Below, one piece after another: positions 26,215 to 35,625 of a stretch of 64,000 nucleotides of DNA. The notes under the pieces were generated by a model. The model ran no database searches, was not told the origin of the DNA, and worked only from the letters and a program-made list of their open reading frames with translations. Numbering within the stretch: position 1 is the first letter of the stretch; the number at the start of each line of letters is the position of its first letter. The translations under genes were made by a program, and so were the position numbers. Source of the DNA: Methylocystis rosea (GTDB lineage: Bacteria; Pseudomonadota; Alphaproteobacteria; Rhizobiales; Beijerinckiaceae). The DNA lies in assembly GCF_003855495.1 (NCBI RefSeq), contig NZ_CP034086.1:2331501-2395500 (forward strand), written 5' to 3'.

Positions 26215-27636
26215 ATGAGCGAGCGCCTGCTGTTCCTCACCGGCCATCTTGCACTGCCGCGGTTGGAGCGCATGGTCGCGAGCTTCGGCGAAGCGGCGCA
26301 GGAATGGCGTATCCACGACATTGGCGTGAAGGTCGCGGCGCTCATGACACAGGAGATCATTCACCGGCGCCTGCCGCGACCCGTGCAAGCGGACCGCGTC
26401 ATATTGCCGGGGCGCTGTCGCGCCGACCTCGCCGTGCTGACCGAGGATTTCGGCGTCGCCTTTGAACGCGGGCCGGAAGAGATCGCGGATCTTCCCGCCT
26501 ATCTCGGGCGCGGCGGCGCGGCGCCGGATCTCTCGCGGTACGACATGCAGATTTTCGCCGAGATCGTCGACGCGTCAAAGATGAGCGTCGCGGATATTTC
26601 GGTCAAGGCGCGCGAACTCGCCGCCGGCGGCGCCGACGTCATCGATCTCGGCTGTCTGCCGGATACGCCTTTCGATCATCTCGAGGACACGATCGCGGCG
26701 CTCAAGGTCCACGGCCTGAAGGTGAGCGTCGACTCGGCCAATGTCGCCGAGCTTGAACGCGCGGCGAGGGCCGGCGTCGATCACCTCTTGAGTTTGGACG
26801 AAGCAACGCTGTCGATCCTTCCCGACAATTCGCCCGTGATTCCGATTCTGACGCCGCGCCCGCACGGCGATCTCGATTCGCTGCAGCGCGCCGCCCGCCG
26901 CGCGAGCGCGCGCGGAATCAGCGCCATTCTCGATCCGATCCTCGATCCGATTCATTTCGGCCTCGCCGCCTCGATCGCCCGCTACGTCGAACTGCGCGCG
27001 CGCGAGCCTGAGGCCGAGATCATGATGGGAACGGGCAATCTCACGGAGCTGACCGACGCCGACTCCGCCGGCGTCACCGCGGCGATGCTTGGCATATGCT
27101 CCGAGCTCGACATCCGGCATCTGCTGACGGTGCAGGTGTCCCCCCATACGCGGCGAACGCTGCAGGAGCACGACGCCGCGAGGCGGTTGATGTTTGCGGC
27201 GCGCGCCGACCGCGCTCTGCCAAAAGGCTATAGCGACGCCCTGCTGCAGATCCACGACCGCAAACCTTATGCTGCAACGCCGGAGGAGATTGCCGCGCTT
27301 GCGCGCGAACTGCGCGATGCTAACTTCCGCATAGATGTGACGCAGGACGGCGTGCATATTTACGCGAAAGGGTTCCACCATGTCGCAGCCGACGCGATGG
27401 CGCTCTTCCCGCATCTTGCCGTCGAACATGACGGCGCCCACGCTTTTTACCTTGGCGCGGAATTGATGAAAGCCGAGATCGCCTACAAGCTCGGCAAGCG
27501 CTATCGTCAAGACGAGCCGCTCGACTTCGGCGTCGCGACGGAGATTAACGAAGAGGACGCGACGCGCTTCAAGGAAATGGGTCACACGATGCGCAAAGCG
27601 GGCGAAGGACCTGCAAAAGATGCCCCTGATACATGA
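26215..27636 (+). CDS. Dihydropteroate-synthase-like protein with DUF6513-type N-terminus
   Basis: 473 residues. The N-terminal about 100 residues (LFLTGHLALPRLERM, VILPGRC) match the region annotated DUF6513. A TIM barrel with dihydropteroate synthase character follows (AEIVDASKMSV, LAAGGADVIDLGCLP, VSVDSANVAEL, DPILDPIHFGL). A C-terminal domain from about 375 (DVTQDGVHIYAKGFH, HAFYLGAELMKAEIAYKLGKRY) is shared with archaeal homologues. Such proteins accompany H4MPT genes in methylotrophs and methanogens and may make the methanopterin equivalent of dihydropteroate. Begins 12 bases after the flavoprotein gene. Confidence 0.82.
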   Translation: MSERLLFLTGHLALPRLERMVASFGEAAQEWRIHDIGVKVAALMTQEIIHRRLPRPVQADRVILPGRCRADLAVLTEDFGVAFERGPEEIADLPAYLGRGGAAPDLSRYDMQIFAEIVDASKMSVADISVKARELAAGGADVIDLGCLPDTPFDHLEDTIAALKVHGLKVSVDSANVAELERAARAGVDHLLSLDEATLSILPDNSPVIPILTPRPHGDLDSLQRAARRASARGISAILDPILDPIHFGLAASIARYVELRAREPEAEIMMGTGNLTELTDADSAGVTAAMLGICSELDIRHLLTVQVSPHTRRTLQEHDAARRLMFAARADRALPKGYSDALLQIHDRKPYAATPEEIAALARELRDANFRIDVTQDGVHIYAKGFHHVAADAMALFPHLAVEHDGAHAFYLGAELMKAEIAYKLGKRYRQDEPLDFGVATEINEEDATRFKEMGHTMRKAGEGPAKDAPDT

Positions 27637-28201
27637 ATGCGTCGTCACGACGCTGTCGCCGGAAGGTCGACCGCATATCGCGCCGCTCGGATTGATCGAG
27701 GAACACGGCTTCTGGATCGCCGCGCCGTTTCGTCCCTCCTCGACCCTGTTCAATCTCACGCATAATCCCAAAGCGACGGCGAGCTTTACCGACGACGCCC
27801 GAATTTTTGCCGGACTCGTCGTCGGCCAACGCAACTGGCCGCTCACCGACATCGAAGACTGGCCGGCGCCGCGCCTTTCCGCCGCGCTGGCGCACGCCGA
27901 ACTCATTGTCGCACGCGTCGAGGAGCATGAATCGCGGCCGCGCTTCTTCTGCAGAGTGAGGCGGATTGAATCGCATCGCGCCTTTCTCGGCATGAACCGG
28001 GCGCGCGCCGCCGTGCTGGAAGCGGCGATTCTCGCGACGCGGCTCGACATGCTGCCACGCGAGAAGATCGAGAGCGAACTCGCCTATCTGCAGATCGCCA
28101 TCGACAAAACCGCCGGCGAGGCCGAGCGCGAAGCCTGGAACATGGTGATGGAAAAAATTGACGCGTATAAGGAGAGAGCGGAAAAGCGCGCGTCGCGTTA
28201 G
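27620..28201 (+). CDS. DUF447 family protein (split-barrel flavin-binding fold)
   Basis: 193 residues, overlapping the previous gene by 17 bases. MPLIHECVVTTLSPEGRPHIAPLGL, LFNLTHNPKATASFTDDA and FCRVRRIESHRAFLGMNRA are typical of DUF447, a split-barrel (FMN-binding-like) family found in methanogens and H4MPT-using methylotrophs. No activity has been shown to my knowledge; a role in pterin or furan cofactor assembly is inferred from constant co-occurrence. Last gene of the five-gene operon. Confidence 0.85.
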   Translation: MPLIHECVVTTLSPEGRPHIAPLGLIEEHGFWIAAPFRPSSTLFNLTHNPKATASFTDDARIFAGLVVGQRNWPLTDIEDWPAPRLSAALAHAELIVARVEEHESRPRFFCRVRRIESHRAFLGMNRARAAVLEAAILATRLDMLPREKIESELAYLQIAIDKTAGEAEREAWNMVMEKIDAYKERAEKRASR

Positions 28202-28254
28202 CGCACCTTTGTTCTTTCGCGATTCGCAAGCTTGCCCCATGAAAGAAGCGTGCG

Positions 28255-29670
28255 ATGAACCGAAACGTCTTCGCGATGGCGGCGATCATTTTTCTTTCGA
28301 CGTCGCAGGCCATTTGCGACGACGGGGCGACGAAGCCATCGGCGTCGACGCCAAGCTGGCTCGATAGCCTGTCGATCGACGGCTTCTTGTCGGGAGGCGT
28401 GGCCGTCAACTTCGCGCGTCCCTTTAACAAGATAAATTTCGGTCATCTTGAAACCGATCGCGCCAACTGGCCGCAATTCAATCAAGCGATACTGAACGTG
28501 GAGCGTCCTCTCGACCAGAAGGCGACCGGCCTGGACTTCGGGCTTGGCTTCATCGGAATGCTCGGCACAGACGCTCGTTACACGCAGTTCCTGGGCCAGA
28601 CCGAATATCTCATTCACGATCGCACGCAGCTTTCGATCGTCGAGGCGAATCTCCAAGTCCACCTGCCAATTCTGACCAAGGGCGGCGTTGACGTCACTAT
28701 CGGACAATTCATGAGCTATAATGGCTTCGAAAAGCTCACGTCGAAGGATAATGTTTTTTATACGCGCTCCTACAGCTCGAATTTCGGACCCTTCGTCGAC
28801 ACCGGCATCATGTCGATCGTCCATGCAACGGACTGGCTCGATCTATACGCCGGCATTGTCTCCGGTGTGGACACCTCAATCGGCTGGCCCGGCGACAATA
28901 ATAATTCGCCCTCAATTCATGCCGGCTTTGGTCTCAACCTGCTCGATGGCGACCTTTCGATCCTCGCGATTACACATTCCGGACCAGAAAATCCGAATGT
29001 GAAAGACCCTTTGTTGGTGGGTTGGCCGGATGGCGTCATCGGCGGCGTTCCTGCGGCTTGCGCCTGCAATCCCAACAACGCCTGGCGGATGTTCAATAAT
29101 TTGACGGCGACCTGGAATGTCACGGAAAACCTGAGCTTCACGTCGGACATCAGCTATTTTCGGGAGAGCGGCTGGTACCCCGTATCGGTTTTCGGATCCT
29201 ATTTCGATGCGCTTAACGCTCTTCCGAACGGCTTCGGTTTGAATACTTCTCTCATCCCGCAACATCCTCGCGGAGCCAACGCATATGGGATCGCCCAATA
29301 TGCGACGTACAAGATCGACGATTCGATCAAACTTGGCGCGCGCGTCGAATTTTGGCGCGACGCCAAAAATTTCTTCGCCGCCGCCTATCCGGGCTACTTC
29401 GACAGCGTCAACTCCGAACACGGCTCTCCCGCTCCATCGGTCATTGTGCAGCCGCAGGGACAAGGGACGAGCTATCTTGCGATCACCGCCGGAGTCACTT
29501 TTTCGCAAAAGCTGACGGGGCTTCCATATTTCTCAGGATTGATCCTGAGACCCGAATTTCGATGGGAGGCGGCGGTGAATGATGCGGCGCCCTTCTTCGG
29601 GCCGAACGGTCCAAAGCGCACGCAGGGCCTTTTCTCGATGGATGTGATCGCGCCATTCGCGATCCAATGA
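28255..29670 (+). CDS. Outer-membrane beta-barrel protein (BBP2 / OmpL-like porin)
   Basis: 471 residues with a signal peptide (MNRNVFAMAA to about QAICDD). Sequence features of putative beta-barrel porin-2: SIDGFLSGGVAVNFARPFN, NWPQFNQAILNVERPLD, VTIGQFMSYNGFE, alternating strands rich in aromatic residues, and a C-terminal strand. An extracellular-loop CAC motif near 265 is odd. It lies 53 bases after the DUF447 gene on the same strand and could be in the same transcript or have its own promoter. Substrate unknown; nutrient or metal entry is possible. Confidence 0.82.
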   Translation: MNRNVFAMAAIIFLSTSQAICDDGATKPSASTPSWLDSLSIDGFLSGGVAVNFARPFNKINFGHLETDRANWPQFNQAILNVERPLDQKATGLDFGLGFIGMLGTDARYTQFLGQTEYLIHDRTQLSIVEANLQVHLPILTKGGVDVTIGQFMSYNGFEKLTSKDNVFYTRSYSSNFGPFVDTGIMSIVHATDWLDLYAGIVSGVDTSIGWPGDNNNSPSIHAGFGLNLLDGDLSILAITHSGPENPNVKDPLLVGWPDGVIGGVPAACACNPNNAWRMFNNLTATWNVTENLSFTSDISYFRESGWYPVSVFGSYFDALNALPNGFGLNTSLIPQHPRGANAYGIAQYATYKIDDSIKLGARVEFWRDAKNFFAAAYPGYFDSVNSEHGSPAPSVIVQPQGQGTSYLAITAGVTFSQKLTGLPYFSGLILRPEFRWEAAVNDAAPFFGPNGPKRTQGLFSMDVIAPFAIQ

Positions 29671-29680
29671 TCGTTGTGCG

Positions 29681-30715
29681 CTACCGGACTTCCAGCAGCG
29701 CGAGCGCCGTAGCCGGCGCGCAATTCGCCGCCCTCTCGGCCAAATCCGGCGACGCCGCGATCAGATCGGCGAAATCGATGAATGTCCGGCCTTGCGCATG
29801 CGCCAGACGCGCTGCGAGTCTGCGGCCGACGCCGGCGCCGATGATCGGCGCGGCTCCTGCAATCGCGTCACGCGATTCGAGCAGCGCCATCTGATCTTCG
29901 ATGGCGCGCAATTGCGCGCGCGCAAGATACAGCGCGAAGGCGCGCCATTGCGCATCGCTCAATTCGGCGGCGTCACGCCCGGCAAGACGCGCCAGCCGCG
30001 CGCGGGACGCCGAAACGGTCTTCGGGCGACCGTCCGCCGTCGGCGACAGGTCGGCTTCGGTTTCACCTTCGGGAAGATCGCCGAGGACGCGCCTTACGTC
30101 GGCCATCGACGCGAAGGCCTCGTTGACGAGCGGCGTCCACCGTCCGGCGATTGGCGCGCGCGCCGCATAGGCCTGAGGCGCGCCGCGTGAAAATCCGGCA
30201 TAGGCGAGTTCGCCATAAGCGAGGCGCTCGGCGTCGCTCGCCCCGCGCGCCGCGACACGTCCGGCGCAAATCGGCGTAAGGTCGGTCGTCGTCGATCCGA
30301 TATCGATGAACAGCGCCTCGGCGCAATGGCGCGCGACGAATTCAGCCGAGGCGCGCCAATTGGCCGAAGCGACGGCGTCGACATGGGCGCCGACCTCGTC
30401 GCGGCTGATGAAGCCGTGTTCGCCGGCGTAAAAAAGAATGTTAGGAACGCCGATCTCACGCGCGGCGATGGCGGCGATCGTAACGACGCCGCGCGCCCTG
30501 CTTTCGAAGGCGTCGGAGAGCTCCGCGGTCATTGTGACACGATGACGCTCTGCCTCGCCGAGCGCCGAACGCGCGGCGCGTAGCGCCTGCTCCAGGCTGG
30601 CGACGCTTTCGTGGGGGGCGCAGGCGATCTGCACAACCGCCGTGAGGCGCCCGTCATCCGCGCGCGCCGCCTTGACATGGGCGCCGCCAATATCCCAGCC
30701 GATGACCGCCGCCAT
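29681..30715 (-). CDS. H4MPT-linked C1 transfer pathway protein, MfnF-like (hydantoinase/oxoprolinase family)
   Basis: 344 residues from MAAVIGWDIGGAHVKAA. ASKHA-type nucleotide-binding motifs are present (GWDIGGAHVK, then ALFIDIGSTTTDLTPI and PIIGAGVGRRLA). TIGR03123 members always accompany H4MPT-linked C1 genes. The methanogen homologue MfnF joins the furan diphosphate to tyramine in methanofuran synthesis. Here it would use the product of the MfnE-like kinase encoded on the opposite strand. It starts 12 bases beyond the fae terminator T-tract, so it may depend on read-through or on its own promoter within that gap. Confidence 0.85.
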   Translation of the reverse strand: MAAVIGWDIGGAHVKAARADDGRLTAVVQIACAPHESVASLEQALRAARSALGEAERHRVTMTAELSDAFESRARGVVTIAAIAAREIGVPNILFYAGEHGFISRDEVGAHVDAVASANWRASAEFVARHCAEALFIDIGSTTTDLTPICAGRVAARGASDAERLAYGELAYAGFSRGAPQAYAARAPIAGRWTPLVNEAFASMADVRRVLGDLPEGETEADLSPTADGRPKTVSASRARLARLAGRDAAELSDAQWRAFALYLARAQLRAIEDQMALLESRDAIAGAAPIIGAGVGRRLAARLAHAQGRTFIDFADLIAASPDLAERAANCAPATALALLEVR

Positions 30716-30726
30716 CCGCCTCTCCC

Positions 30727-30757
30727 AAAAAGAAAAAGGGGAGCCGCGCGGCTCCCC
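30727..30757 (-). terminator. Rho-independent terminator after fae
   Basis: On the minus strand a GGGGAGCC / GGCTCCCC stem with a short GCGC centre is followed by TTTTTCTTTTT. It lies 25 bases after the fae stop and just before the MfnF-like start codon. Confidence 0.85.
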
Positions 30758-30782
30758 TTCAATTTCGAAGATGCTGCGCGGT

Positions 30783-31292
30783 TCAGTTCGGCGCGAAGGG
30801 GTGCTTGGCTTCGTTGCGCTTGGCGACGACTTCCGAAGCCTTCGGCTCGCCCTTGACGGCGCGCGCGATCGCTTCCTTCGTTGCGGTATAATTATAGTCC
30901 TGGATCTTCTTGTCGTCCGAAGCGTCCCAATGAATGAACACGCCGACCGCAATAAAGATGTCGTCGGCTTCGTCGACCGGGATCACGCCCTCGGCGACCG
31001 AATCCGCAACCGCCTTGGCGACGCCATGCTGCGCCGGGCCGAACATCTGCACGGCCTGCTTGGCGCCCTTGATCGTCACCTTGTTGAAGAGGATCGTGTT
31101 GGGCTTGCACAGCAGGTTCGGCGCGACGACCGCGAGCAGCGTCGTGAAGCCGTCCTTGTTGTTGACGAGCGCATTGGCGAAGGCGAGCTCGGCCGCCGAG
31201 CCGCGCGGACCCATGATCAGATCGATATGCGCAACTTCATTGCCGTCGCCGACCAGCGACTCGCCGACCAGCATTTTGTTGATCAAAGCCAT
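30783..31292 (-). CDS. fae: Formaldehyde-activating enzyme
   Basis: 169 residues from [10 protein letters not shown], preceded by GGGAGAAAAA. Very close to methylotroph Fae: [20 protein letters not shown] with the catalytic His22, [43 protein letters not shown] and [17 protein letters not shown]. It condenses formaldehyde with H4MPT to methylene-H4MPT in the cytoplasm, both detoxifying and committing carbon to oxidation. It follows mtdB on the same strand by 153 bases and ends in a strong terminator, consistent with high, separately set expression. Confidence 0.98.
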   Translation of the reverse strand: MALINKMLVGESLVGDGNEVAHIDLIMGPRGSAAELAFANALVNNKDGFTTLLAVVAPNLLCKPNTILFNKVTIKGAKQAVQMFGPAQHGVAKAVADSVAEGVIPVDEADDIFIAVGVFIHWDASDDKKIQDYNYTATKEAIARAVKGEPKASEVVAKRNEAKHPFAPN

Positions 31293-31445
31293 GTTTTTCT
31301 CCCAGAATTCTGGCGCCGGATTCACAGGCGCCCTAAGCGAACCGCACGCGGGGCGCGCGGCGATAAGAGCCCACGCTCGCGGCGCGGACTCAACCATTTT
31401 CGCGCGTTCCTGCCAAGCCGCGGGGCCCGGCAAGCGCGCGAGACG

Positions 31446-32336
31446 TCACACGAGTTCGCGGGCCAATGCGAAAGCGTGACGGAAGTCGAGGCAAAGCGGC
31501 ACGTCGGACGTCGCCATCTTCTTGAAGAGACCAGCTTCCGTGCCGTATTTGACGTTGCCGATCGCCAGCGCGCCGATGCCCAGCGCGCCATGAGGCGAAA
31601 CCACGACGCCATTGTCGTGCAGACCGCAGCCTTCAACGCCAAGCGGCGGCACGGCGTTAACGTCGGCGGCGATCAAGAGATCCTTGGCCGCGGCGAGATC
31701 TTCCTTCGACAGCACCTGGACGCCGGCGCGGGCCGCGCATAGCGCGATTTCATGCTGGCGCAGCAATTCCCGCACTTGTTCTGGAGAGGAGCCGTCGGCA
31801 GGCGCCACCTTGATGTTGAAACGCTTGCACATTTCGTCGGCGAGCTTGGCGACGCGCTCGAGGCCGCTATAGCCGACGACGGTGACCTCTGCGCCTTCAA
31901 GCGCCGAGATCACGGCGGCAGAATAGCCGACAACGCCCGTCGCCCCGTAGATGACGACTTTCGCGCCTTTGAGCTCGCGCTGCTTCTTCTCCCGCAGAAT
32001 TTTTTCGACGCAGGCGACCATCGCGCCGGCGGTGGTGAAGGAGCCGTAGGGATCGGCGAAGAGCGACACTTCGAAGGGCTTGAGCAGCGCTTTCTTTGCG
32101 GTGTCCATCATGTCGAGCGCGAGCACGGCGTCGCGGCCGGCGAAAAAGATGCCGGTGCGCAGCGCGGCCGAAGGCGCGCGCGAGAACATCGCGTCCTGCA
32201 CGAGCGCGGTGACTTCGTCGAGCGTGACATTGGTGTAAGGAATCGCCGCGTCATAGCCGGCGTCGAGGGCCATGTTCACATCGAAGGGGCTCATATGCTT
32301 CAACGTGCTGAGCATGTGCAGAATCGCTTTGGCCAT
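31446..32336 (-). CDS. mtdB: NAD(P)-dependent methylene-H4MPT dehydrogenase
   Basis: 296 residues from MAKAILHMLS with GGGGAG upstream. The N-terminal substrate domain has HMSPFDVNMALDAGYDA and FSRAPSA; the Rossmann domain has VVIYGATGVVGYSAAV; GVEGCGLHDNGVVV and GALAIGNVKYGTE close the protein. MtdB oxidises methylene-H4MPT to methenyl-H4MPT, directly after the Fae reaction. The NAD(P) loop reads VVGYSG, not the strict NADP-specific pattern of MtdA, which supports the MtdB call. Upstream of fae on the same strand. Confidence 0.95.
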   Translation of the reverse strand: MAKAILHMLSTLKHMSPFDVNMALDAGYDAAIPYTNVTLDEVTALVQDAMFSRAPSAALRTGIFFAGRDAVLALDMMDTAKKALLKPFEVSLFADPYGSFTTAGAMVACVEKILREKKQRELKGAKVVIYGATGVVGYSAAVISALEGAEVTVVGYSGLERVAKLADEMCKRFNIKVAPADGSSPEQVRELLRQHEIALCAARAGVQVLSKEDLAAAKDLLIAADVNAVPPLGVEGCGLHDNGVVVSPHGALGIGALAIGNVKYGTEAGLFKKMATSDVPLCLDFRHAFALARELV

Positions 32337-32720
32337 TGAATCTCCCCAACCTTTCCCTCGATTTTCGCGTCTTACGCGGCCATAGGCGACGCGCGGCGGG
32401 AGACAGTCTCCAGCCCCTCGATCTCTCAATGATTCCGGCAAAAGGAACGGCGCGCGGGCGCGCGCCTCGGCCTCGCCCGGAGCGGTGGGAGGCTTAGAAC
32501 CCAGAACGAAGCCGATGTCTAGAGGCGTGTGCGCCGCAGCGTGCGGCCCCATGGCGGCGGCTGTTGGTTGACGGCGGCCGCGCTTTGCCTTTATAAGCCC
32601 CGCAATCGAGGCTCGGCGCAATCGGCGTCGCGCCTCGCTGTCTTTTTCACCCTCTGCTGGCGATCGCGGGCGACTGACGCCGCGGTCGACGCATGGAAGA
32701 ATAGAGCGAAAGGAACCATT
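32337..32720. other. Intergenic region between divergent mtdB and rpmB
   Basis: Must hold promoters for both directions. A purine-rich leader (GGGGAG) belongs to mtdB and AAAGGAACC to rpmB. No clear hairpin, repeat or RNA gene. Confidence 0.4.
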
Positions 32721-33014
32721 ATGTCCCGCCGTTGCGAGCTGACCGGAAAGGGCGTGCAGTCCGGCAATCTCGTCAGCCATTCCAATCGGAAGACGAAGAC
32801 TCGGTTTCTGCCCAATCTCGTCAATGTGACGCTCGCCTCAGAGGCGCTGGCGCGTTCGGTGCGTCTGCGCATCTCCGCGGCGGCGCTGCGGTCGGTGGAG
32901 CATCGCGGCGGGCTTGACGCCTTCCTCGCGAAGGCGAAGACCGAAGAGCTGTCGCAGAACGCCCGAACGCTCAAGCGCGAAATCGAGAAGAAGCAGGCGG
33001 CCGCGAGCGCTTAA
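32721..33014 (+). CDS. rpmB: 50S ribosomal protein L28
   Basis: 97 residues from [16 protein letters not shown], with the L28 core [17 protein letters not shown] and [18 protein letters not shown]. The alphaproteobacterial C-terminal extension ([20 protein letters not shown]) is present. Preceded by AAAGGAACC. Single gene, followed by a terminator. Confidence 0.97.
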   Translation: MSRRCELTGKGVQSGNLVSHSNRKTKTRFLPNLVNVTLASEALARSVRLRISAAALRSVEHRGGLDAFLAKAKTEELSQNARTLKREIEKKQAAASA

Positions 33015-33040
33015 AGCTTCGCCTTCTGTTTTGACATTTG

Positions 33041-33074
33041 GCCCCGTCGCCTTGCGGCGGGGCTTTTGTTTTGC
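33041..33074 (+). terminator. Terminator after rpmB
   Basis: GCCCCGTCGCC / GGCGGGGC stem with a TTGC loop, then TTTTGTTTT. Starts 27 bases after the rpmB stop. Confidence 0.85.
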
Positions 33075-33231
33075 CGCGCCCCGAGTTTGTCGCGAACTCA
33101 TCGGCAAGGATGCCGAAGTCGCCAATGCATTTGATACACTGCGAAACTGAGGGCAGATGGAGTTCAGCGCGGCTGCCCACTTTATCGCGAAGCGAACCGG
33201 GTGGGGTTTAAAAAAGGCCATAACCCCCACC

Positions 33232-33269
33232 CGCTCGCCTTCGGCGAGCGACCTCCCCGCAAGGGAGGT
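33232..33269. repeat. Pair of adjacent palindromes after thrS
   Basis: Two hairpins in a row: CGCTCGCC/GGCGAGCG with a 3-base loop, and ACCTCCC/GGGAGGT with a 5-base loop. They lie just past the thrS stop and a T6 tract follows on the minus strand some 16 bases later, so termination is possible; the layout also resembles dispersed intergenic palindromes of alphaproteobacteria. Confidence 0.6.
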
Positions 33270-33293
33270 ATACGCCCCGGCGTCCTTGCGCGC

Positions 33294-35246
33294 TTAACCC
33301 CGCATATCCGGCGGCGTCGCTTCCTCCGCCAGCCGCTTTAACGCCTCCTCGAGCGAAAGCTGCGTCTGCGCCTGCGATCCCAGCCGGCGCATCGAGATCG
33401 TGCGCTCGGCCGCCTCTTTCTTGCCGGCGACGAGCAGCACGGGAACCTTCGCCAGCGAATGTTCGCGCACCTTGTAGGTGATCTTCTCGTTGCGCGAGTC
33501 GACCTCGACCGAGAGCCCGAGCTTTCGCGCCGCGGCGGCGACCTCATAGGCGTAGTCGTCGGCGTCCTGCGTGATCGTGCAGATGACGATCTGCAGCGGC
33601 GACAGCCACAGCGGCAGATGTCCGGCGAAATGCTCGATCAGAATGCCGGTGAAGCGTTCGAGCGAGCCGAAGATCGCGCGATGGATCATCACTGGCGTCT
33701 TCTTCTCGCTGTCCGGGCCGATGTAATAGGCGCCGAAGCGCGACGGCAGGTTGAAGTCGACCTGCGTCGTGCCGCATTGCCACTCGCGGCCGATCGCGTC
33801 GCGCAACGTATATTCGAACTTGGGGCCGTAGAACGCGCCCTCGCCCGGATTAATGCCCGTCTTGATGCGTCCTCCCGAGCCCGCTTCGATGTCGCTCAAT
33901 ACGCGCGTCATGATCGCCTCAGCCTCGTCCCAGGCCTCGTCGGAGCCGACGCGCTTTTCGGGACGCGTCGAAAGCTTCACGACCACTTCCTCGAAGCCGA
34001 AATCGGCATAGGTCGAGAGAATGAGATCGTTGATCTTGAGGCACTCTTCGGCCATCTGCGCTTCGGTGCAGAAGACATGCGCGTCATCCTGCGTGAAGGC
34101 GCGCACGCGCAGCAGGCCATGCAGCGCGCCGGACGGCTCATAGCGGTGCACGACGCCGAACTCGGCCATGCGCAGCGGCAGATCCCGATAAGACTTCAGG
34201 CCATGTTTGAAGATCTGGATATGGCCGGGACAATTCATCGGCTTGATGGCGTACAGCCGATCTTCGTCCGTCTGTTCGCGCGCGGGCGCTGAGACGAACA
34301 TGTTTTCGCGAAACCATTCCCAGTGGCCGGAAGTCTCCCACAGCGACTTGTCGAGGAGCAGCGGCGCGTTGACTTCCTGGTAGTCGGCCTTCAGGCGCCG
34401 GCGCATGTAGGAGATGACGTTCTGGAACAGCGCCCAGCCCTTCGGGTGCCAGAAGATCGCGCCGGGGCCTTCCTCCTGAAAATGGAAGAGGTCCATCTCG
34501 CGCCCCAGGCGGCGGTGATCGCGCCGCTCGGCTTCCTCCAGCCGGTGCAGATAGGCGTCGAGCTCCTCCTGCGTCGTCCAGGCCGTGCCATAGATGCGCG
34601 ACAGCATCGGCTTCGTCGAATCGCCGCGCCAATAGGCGCCCGCGACCTTCATCAGCTTGAAAGCCGTGCCGACCTTACCCACGGAGGGCATGTGCGGGCC
34701 GCGACAGAGGTCGAGCCACTGGCCCTGCCGATAGACGCTCAAGGGCTCATCGGACTTGATCGAGTCGATGAGTTCGCCCTTGAAAATCTCGCCCTTGGTC
34801 AGAAACCACTGCTTGGCGTCGTCGCGGTTCCAGACTTCGCGCGTGATCTTGGCGTCGCGCGCGACGATCTCGCGCATCTTCTTTTCGATCGCCGGCAGGT
34901 CTTCGAGCGTGAACGGCTCCGCCCGGAAAAAATCGTAATAGAAGCCGTTCTCGATGACCGGGCCGATCGTCACCTGCGTGCCGGGATAGAGCTCCTGCAC
35001 CGCCTCCGCCAGCACATGCGCGGCGTCGTGACGGATGAGTTCCAGCGCGCGCGGATCTTCGCGCGTGACGAATTCGATTCGAGCGTCGCGCTCGATCGGT
35101 CTTGCGAGGTCGACGAGCGCGCCGTCGAGCGTCATGGCGACGCTGCGCTTGGCGAGAGAGGGTGAGATGCTTTTGGCGATGTCGACGCCCGAAACGCCAG
35201 CCTCGAACTGACGGGACGCCTCGTCGGGGAATGTAACCGCTACCAT
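33294..35246 (-). CDS. thrS: Threonyl-tRNA synthetase
   Basis: 650 residues from [10 protein letters not shown]. Domains in order: TGS (1-60), the editing domain with [13 protein letters not shown] (HxxxH) and [10 protein letters not shown], the class II catalytic core with [14 protein letters not shown] (zinc Cys), [26 protein letters not shown] and [12 protein letters not shown], and the anticodon-binding domain from about 540. All zinc ligands (Cys, His, His) are present. Length is typical. No leader regulation such as a T-box is visible. Confidence 0.97.
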   Translation of the reverse strand: MVAVTFPDEASRQFEAGVSGVDIAKSISPSLAKRSVAMTLDGALVDLARPIERDARIEFVTREDPRALELIRHDAAHVLAEAVQELYPGTQVTIGPVIENGFYYDFFRAEPFTLEDLPAIEKKMREIVARDAKITREVWNRDDAKQWFLTKGEIFKGELIDSIKSDEPLSVYRQGQWLDLCRGPHMPSVGKVGTAFKLMKVAGAYWRGDSTKPMLSRIYGTAWTTQEELDAYLHRLEEAERRDHRRLGREMDLFHFQEEGPGAIFWHPKGWALFQNVISYMRRRLKADYQEVNAPLLLDKSLWETSGHWEWFRENMFVSAPAREQTDEDRLYAIKPMNCPGHIQIFKHGLKSYRDLPLRMAEFGVVHRYEPSGALHGLLRVRAFTQDDAHVFCTEAQMAEECLKINDLILSTYADFGFEEVVVKLSTRPEKRVGSDEAWDEAEAIMTRVLSDIEAGSGGRIKTGINPGEGAFYGPKFEYTLRDAIGREWQCGTTQVDFNLPSRFGAYYIGPDSEKKTPVMIHRAIFGSLERFTGILIEHFAGHLPLWLSPLQIVICTITQDADDYAYEVAAAARKLGLSVEVDSRNEKITYKVREHSLAKVPVLLVAGKKEAAERTISMRRLGSQAQTQLSLEEALKRLAEEATPPDMRG

Positions 35247-35541
35247 GTTTGCGCTCCTGTCGCGCTCAGTCGCCGATACGAGTCGACGTAAGTCGCTTTG
35301 GATGGACGGCGCCTTCATAGCGCCGCCCGCGCGCGGGCGCAATCGTCGCGGGTGGGTTACTTCTGAGGAGGCAAGACGCGGCGCGCCCGGGAGGGGTATT
35401 GCCCGCCGGACGCTTACCGGAAAGCAAGTCAAGGTTGAGCTAACGCCACGGGGACCGGAGCCGAGGTGGCGCGACCGGAGACAGAGTCGCGCCTAAACCA
35501 AGAGCCGCGTTATTCAAACATGCGAAGTGTCGGCCTCTCGA

Positions 35542-35625
35542 TTAAAACCAGCGCCCTCGGCCGTACCAACCGCCGCCAAGGATGAGAAGAACAATAATAA
35601 TGATGAGGAGCGTCTGTGTATCCAT
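35542..35625 (-). CDS. Tiny DUF3309-type membrane peptide (27 aa)
   Basis: A 27-residue frame beginning MDTQTLLIII with one short Ile/Leu/Val helix and the ending GGGWYGRGRWF, the signature of DUF3309 peptides. AAAAGGA lies 9 bases upstream of the chosen ATG; an earlier ATG (35634) is also in frame. These peptides are common in Rhizobiales, often near stress genes; function unknown. Overlapping longer frames are not protein-like. Confidence 0.75.
   Translation of the reverse strand: MDTQTLLIIIIVLLILGGGWYGRGRWF

Noticed and set aside
26575..28050. 491-codon minus-strand frame opposite the DHPS-like and DUF447 genes
   Set aside because: Arg/His-rich composition typical of antisense shadow; both plus-strand genes are clear family members.
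33232..33269. Two adjacent hairpins considered as a CRISPR-like or attenuator structure
   Set aside because: Only one copy of each arm pair, no spacers; better read as palindromic repeat or terminator.
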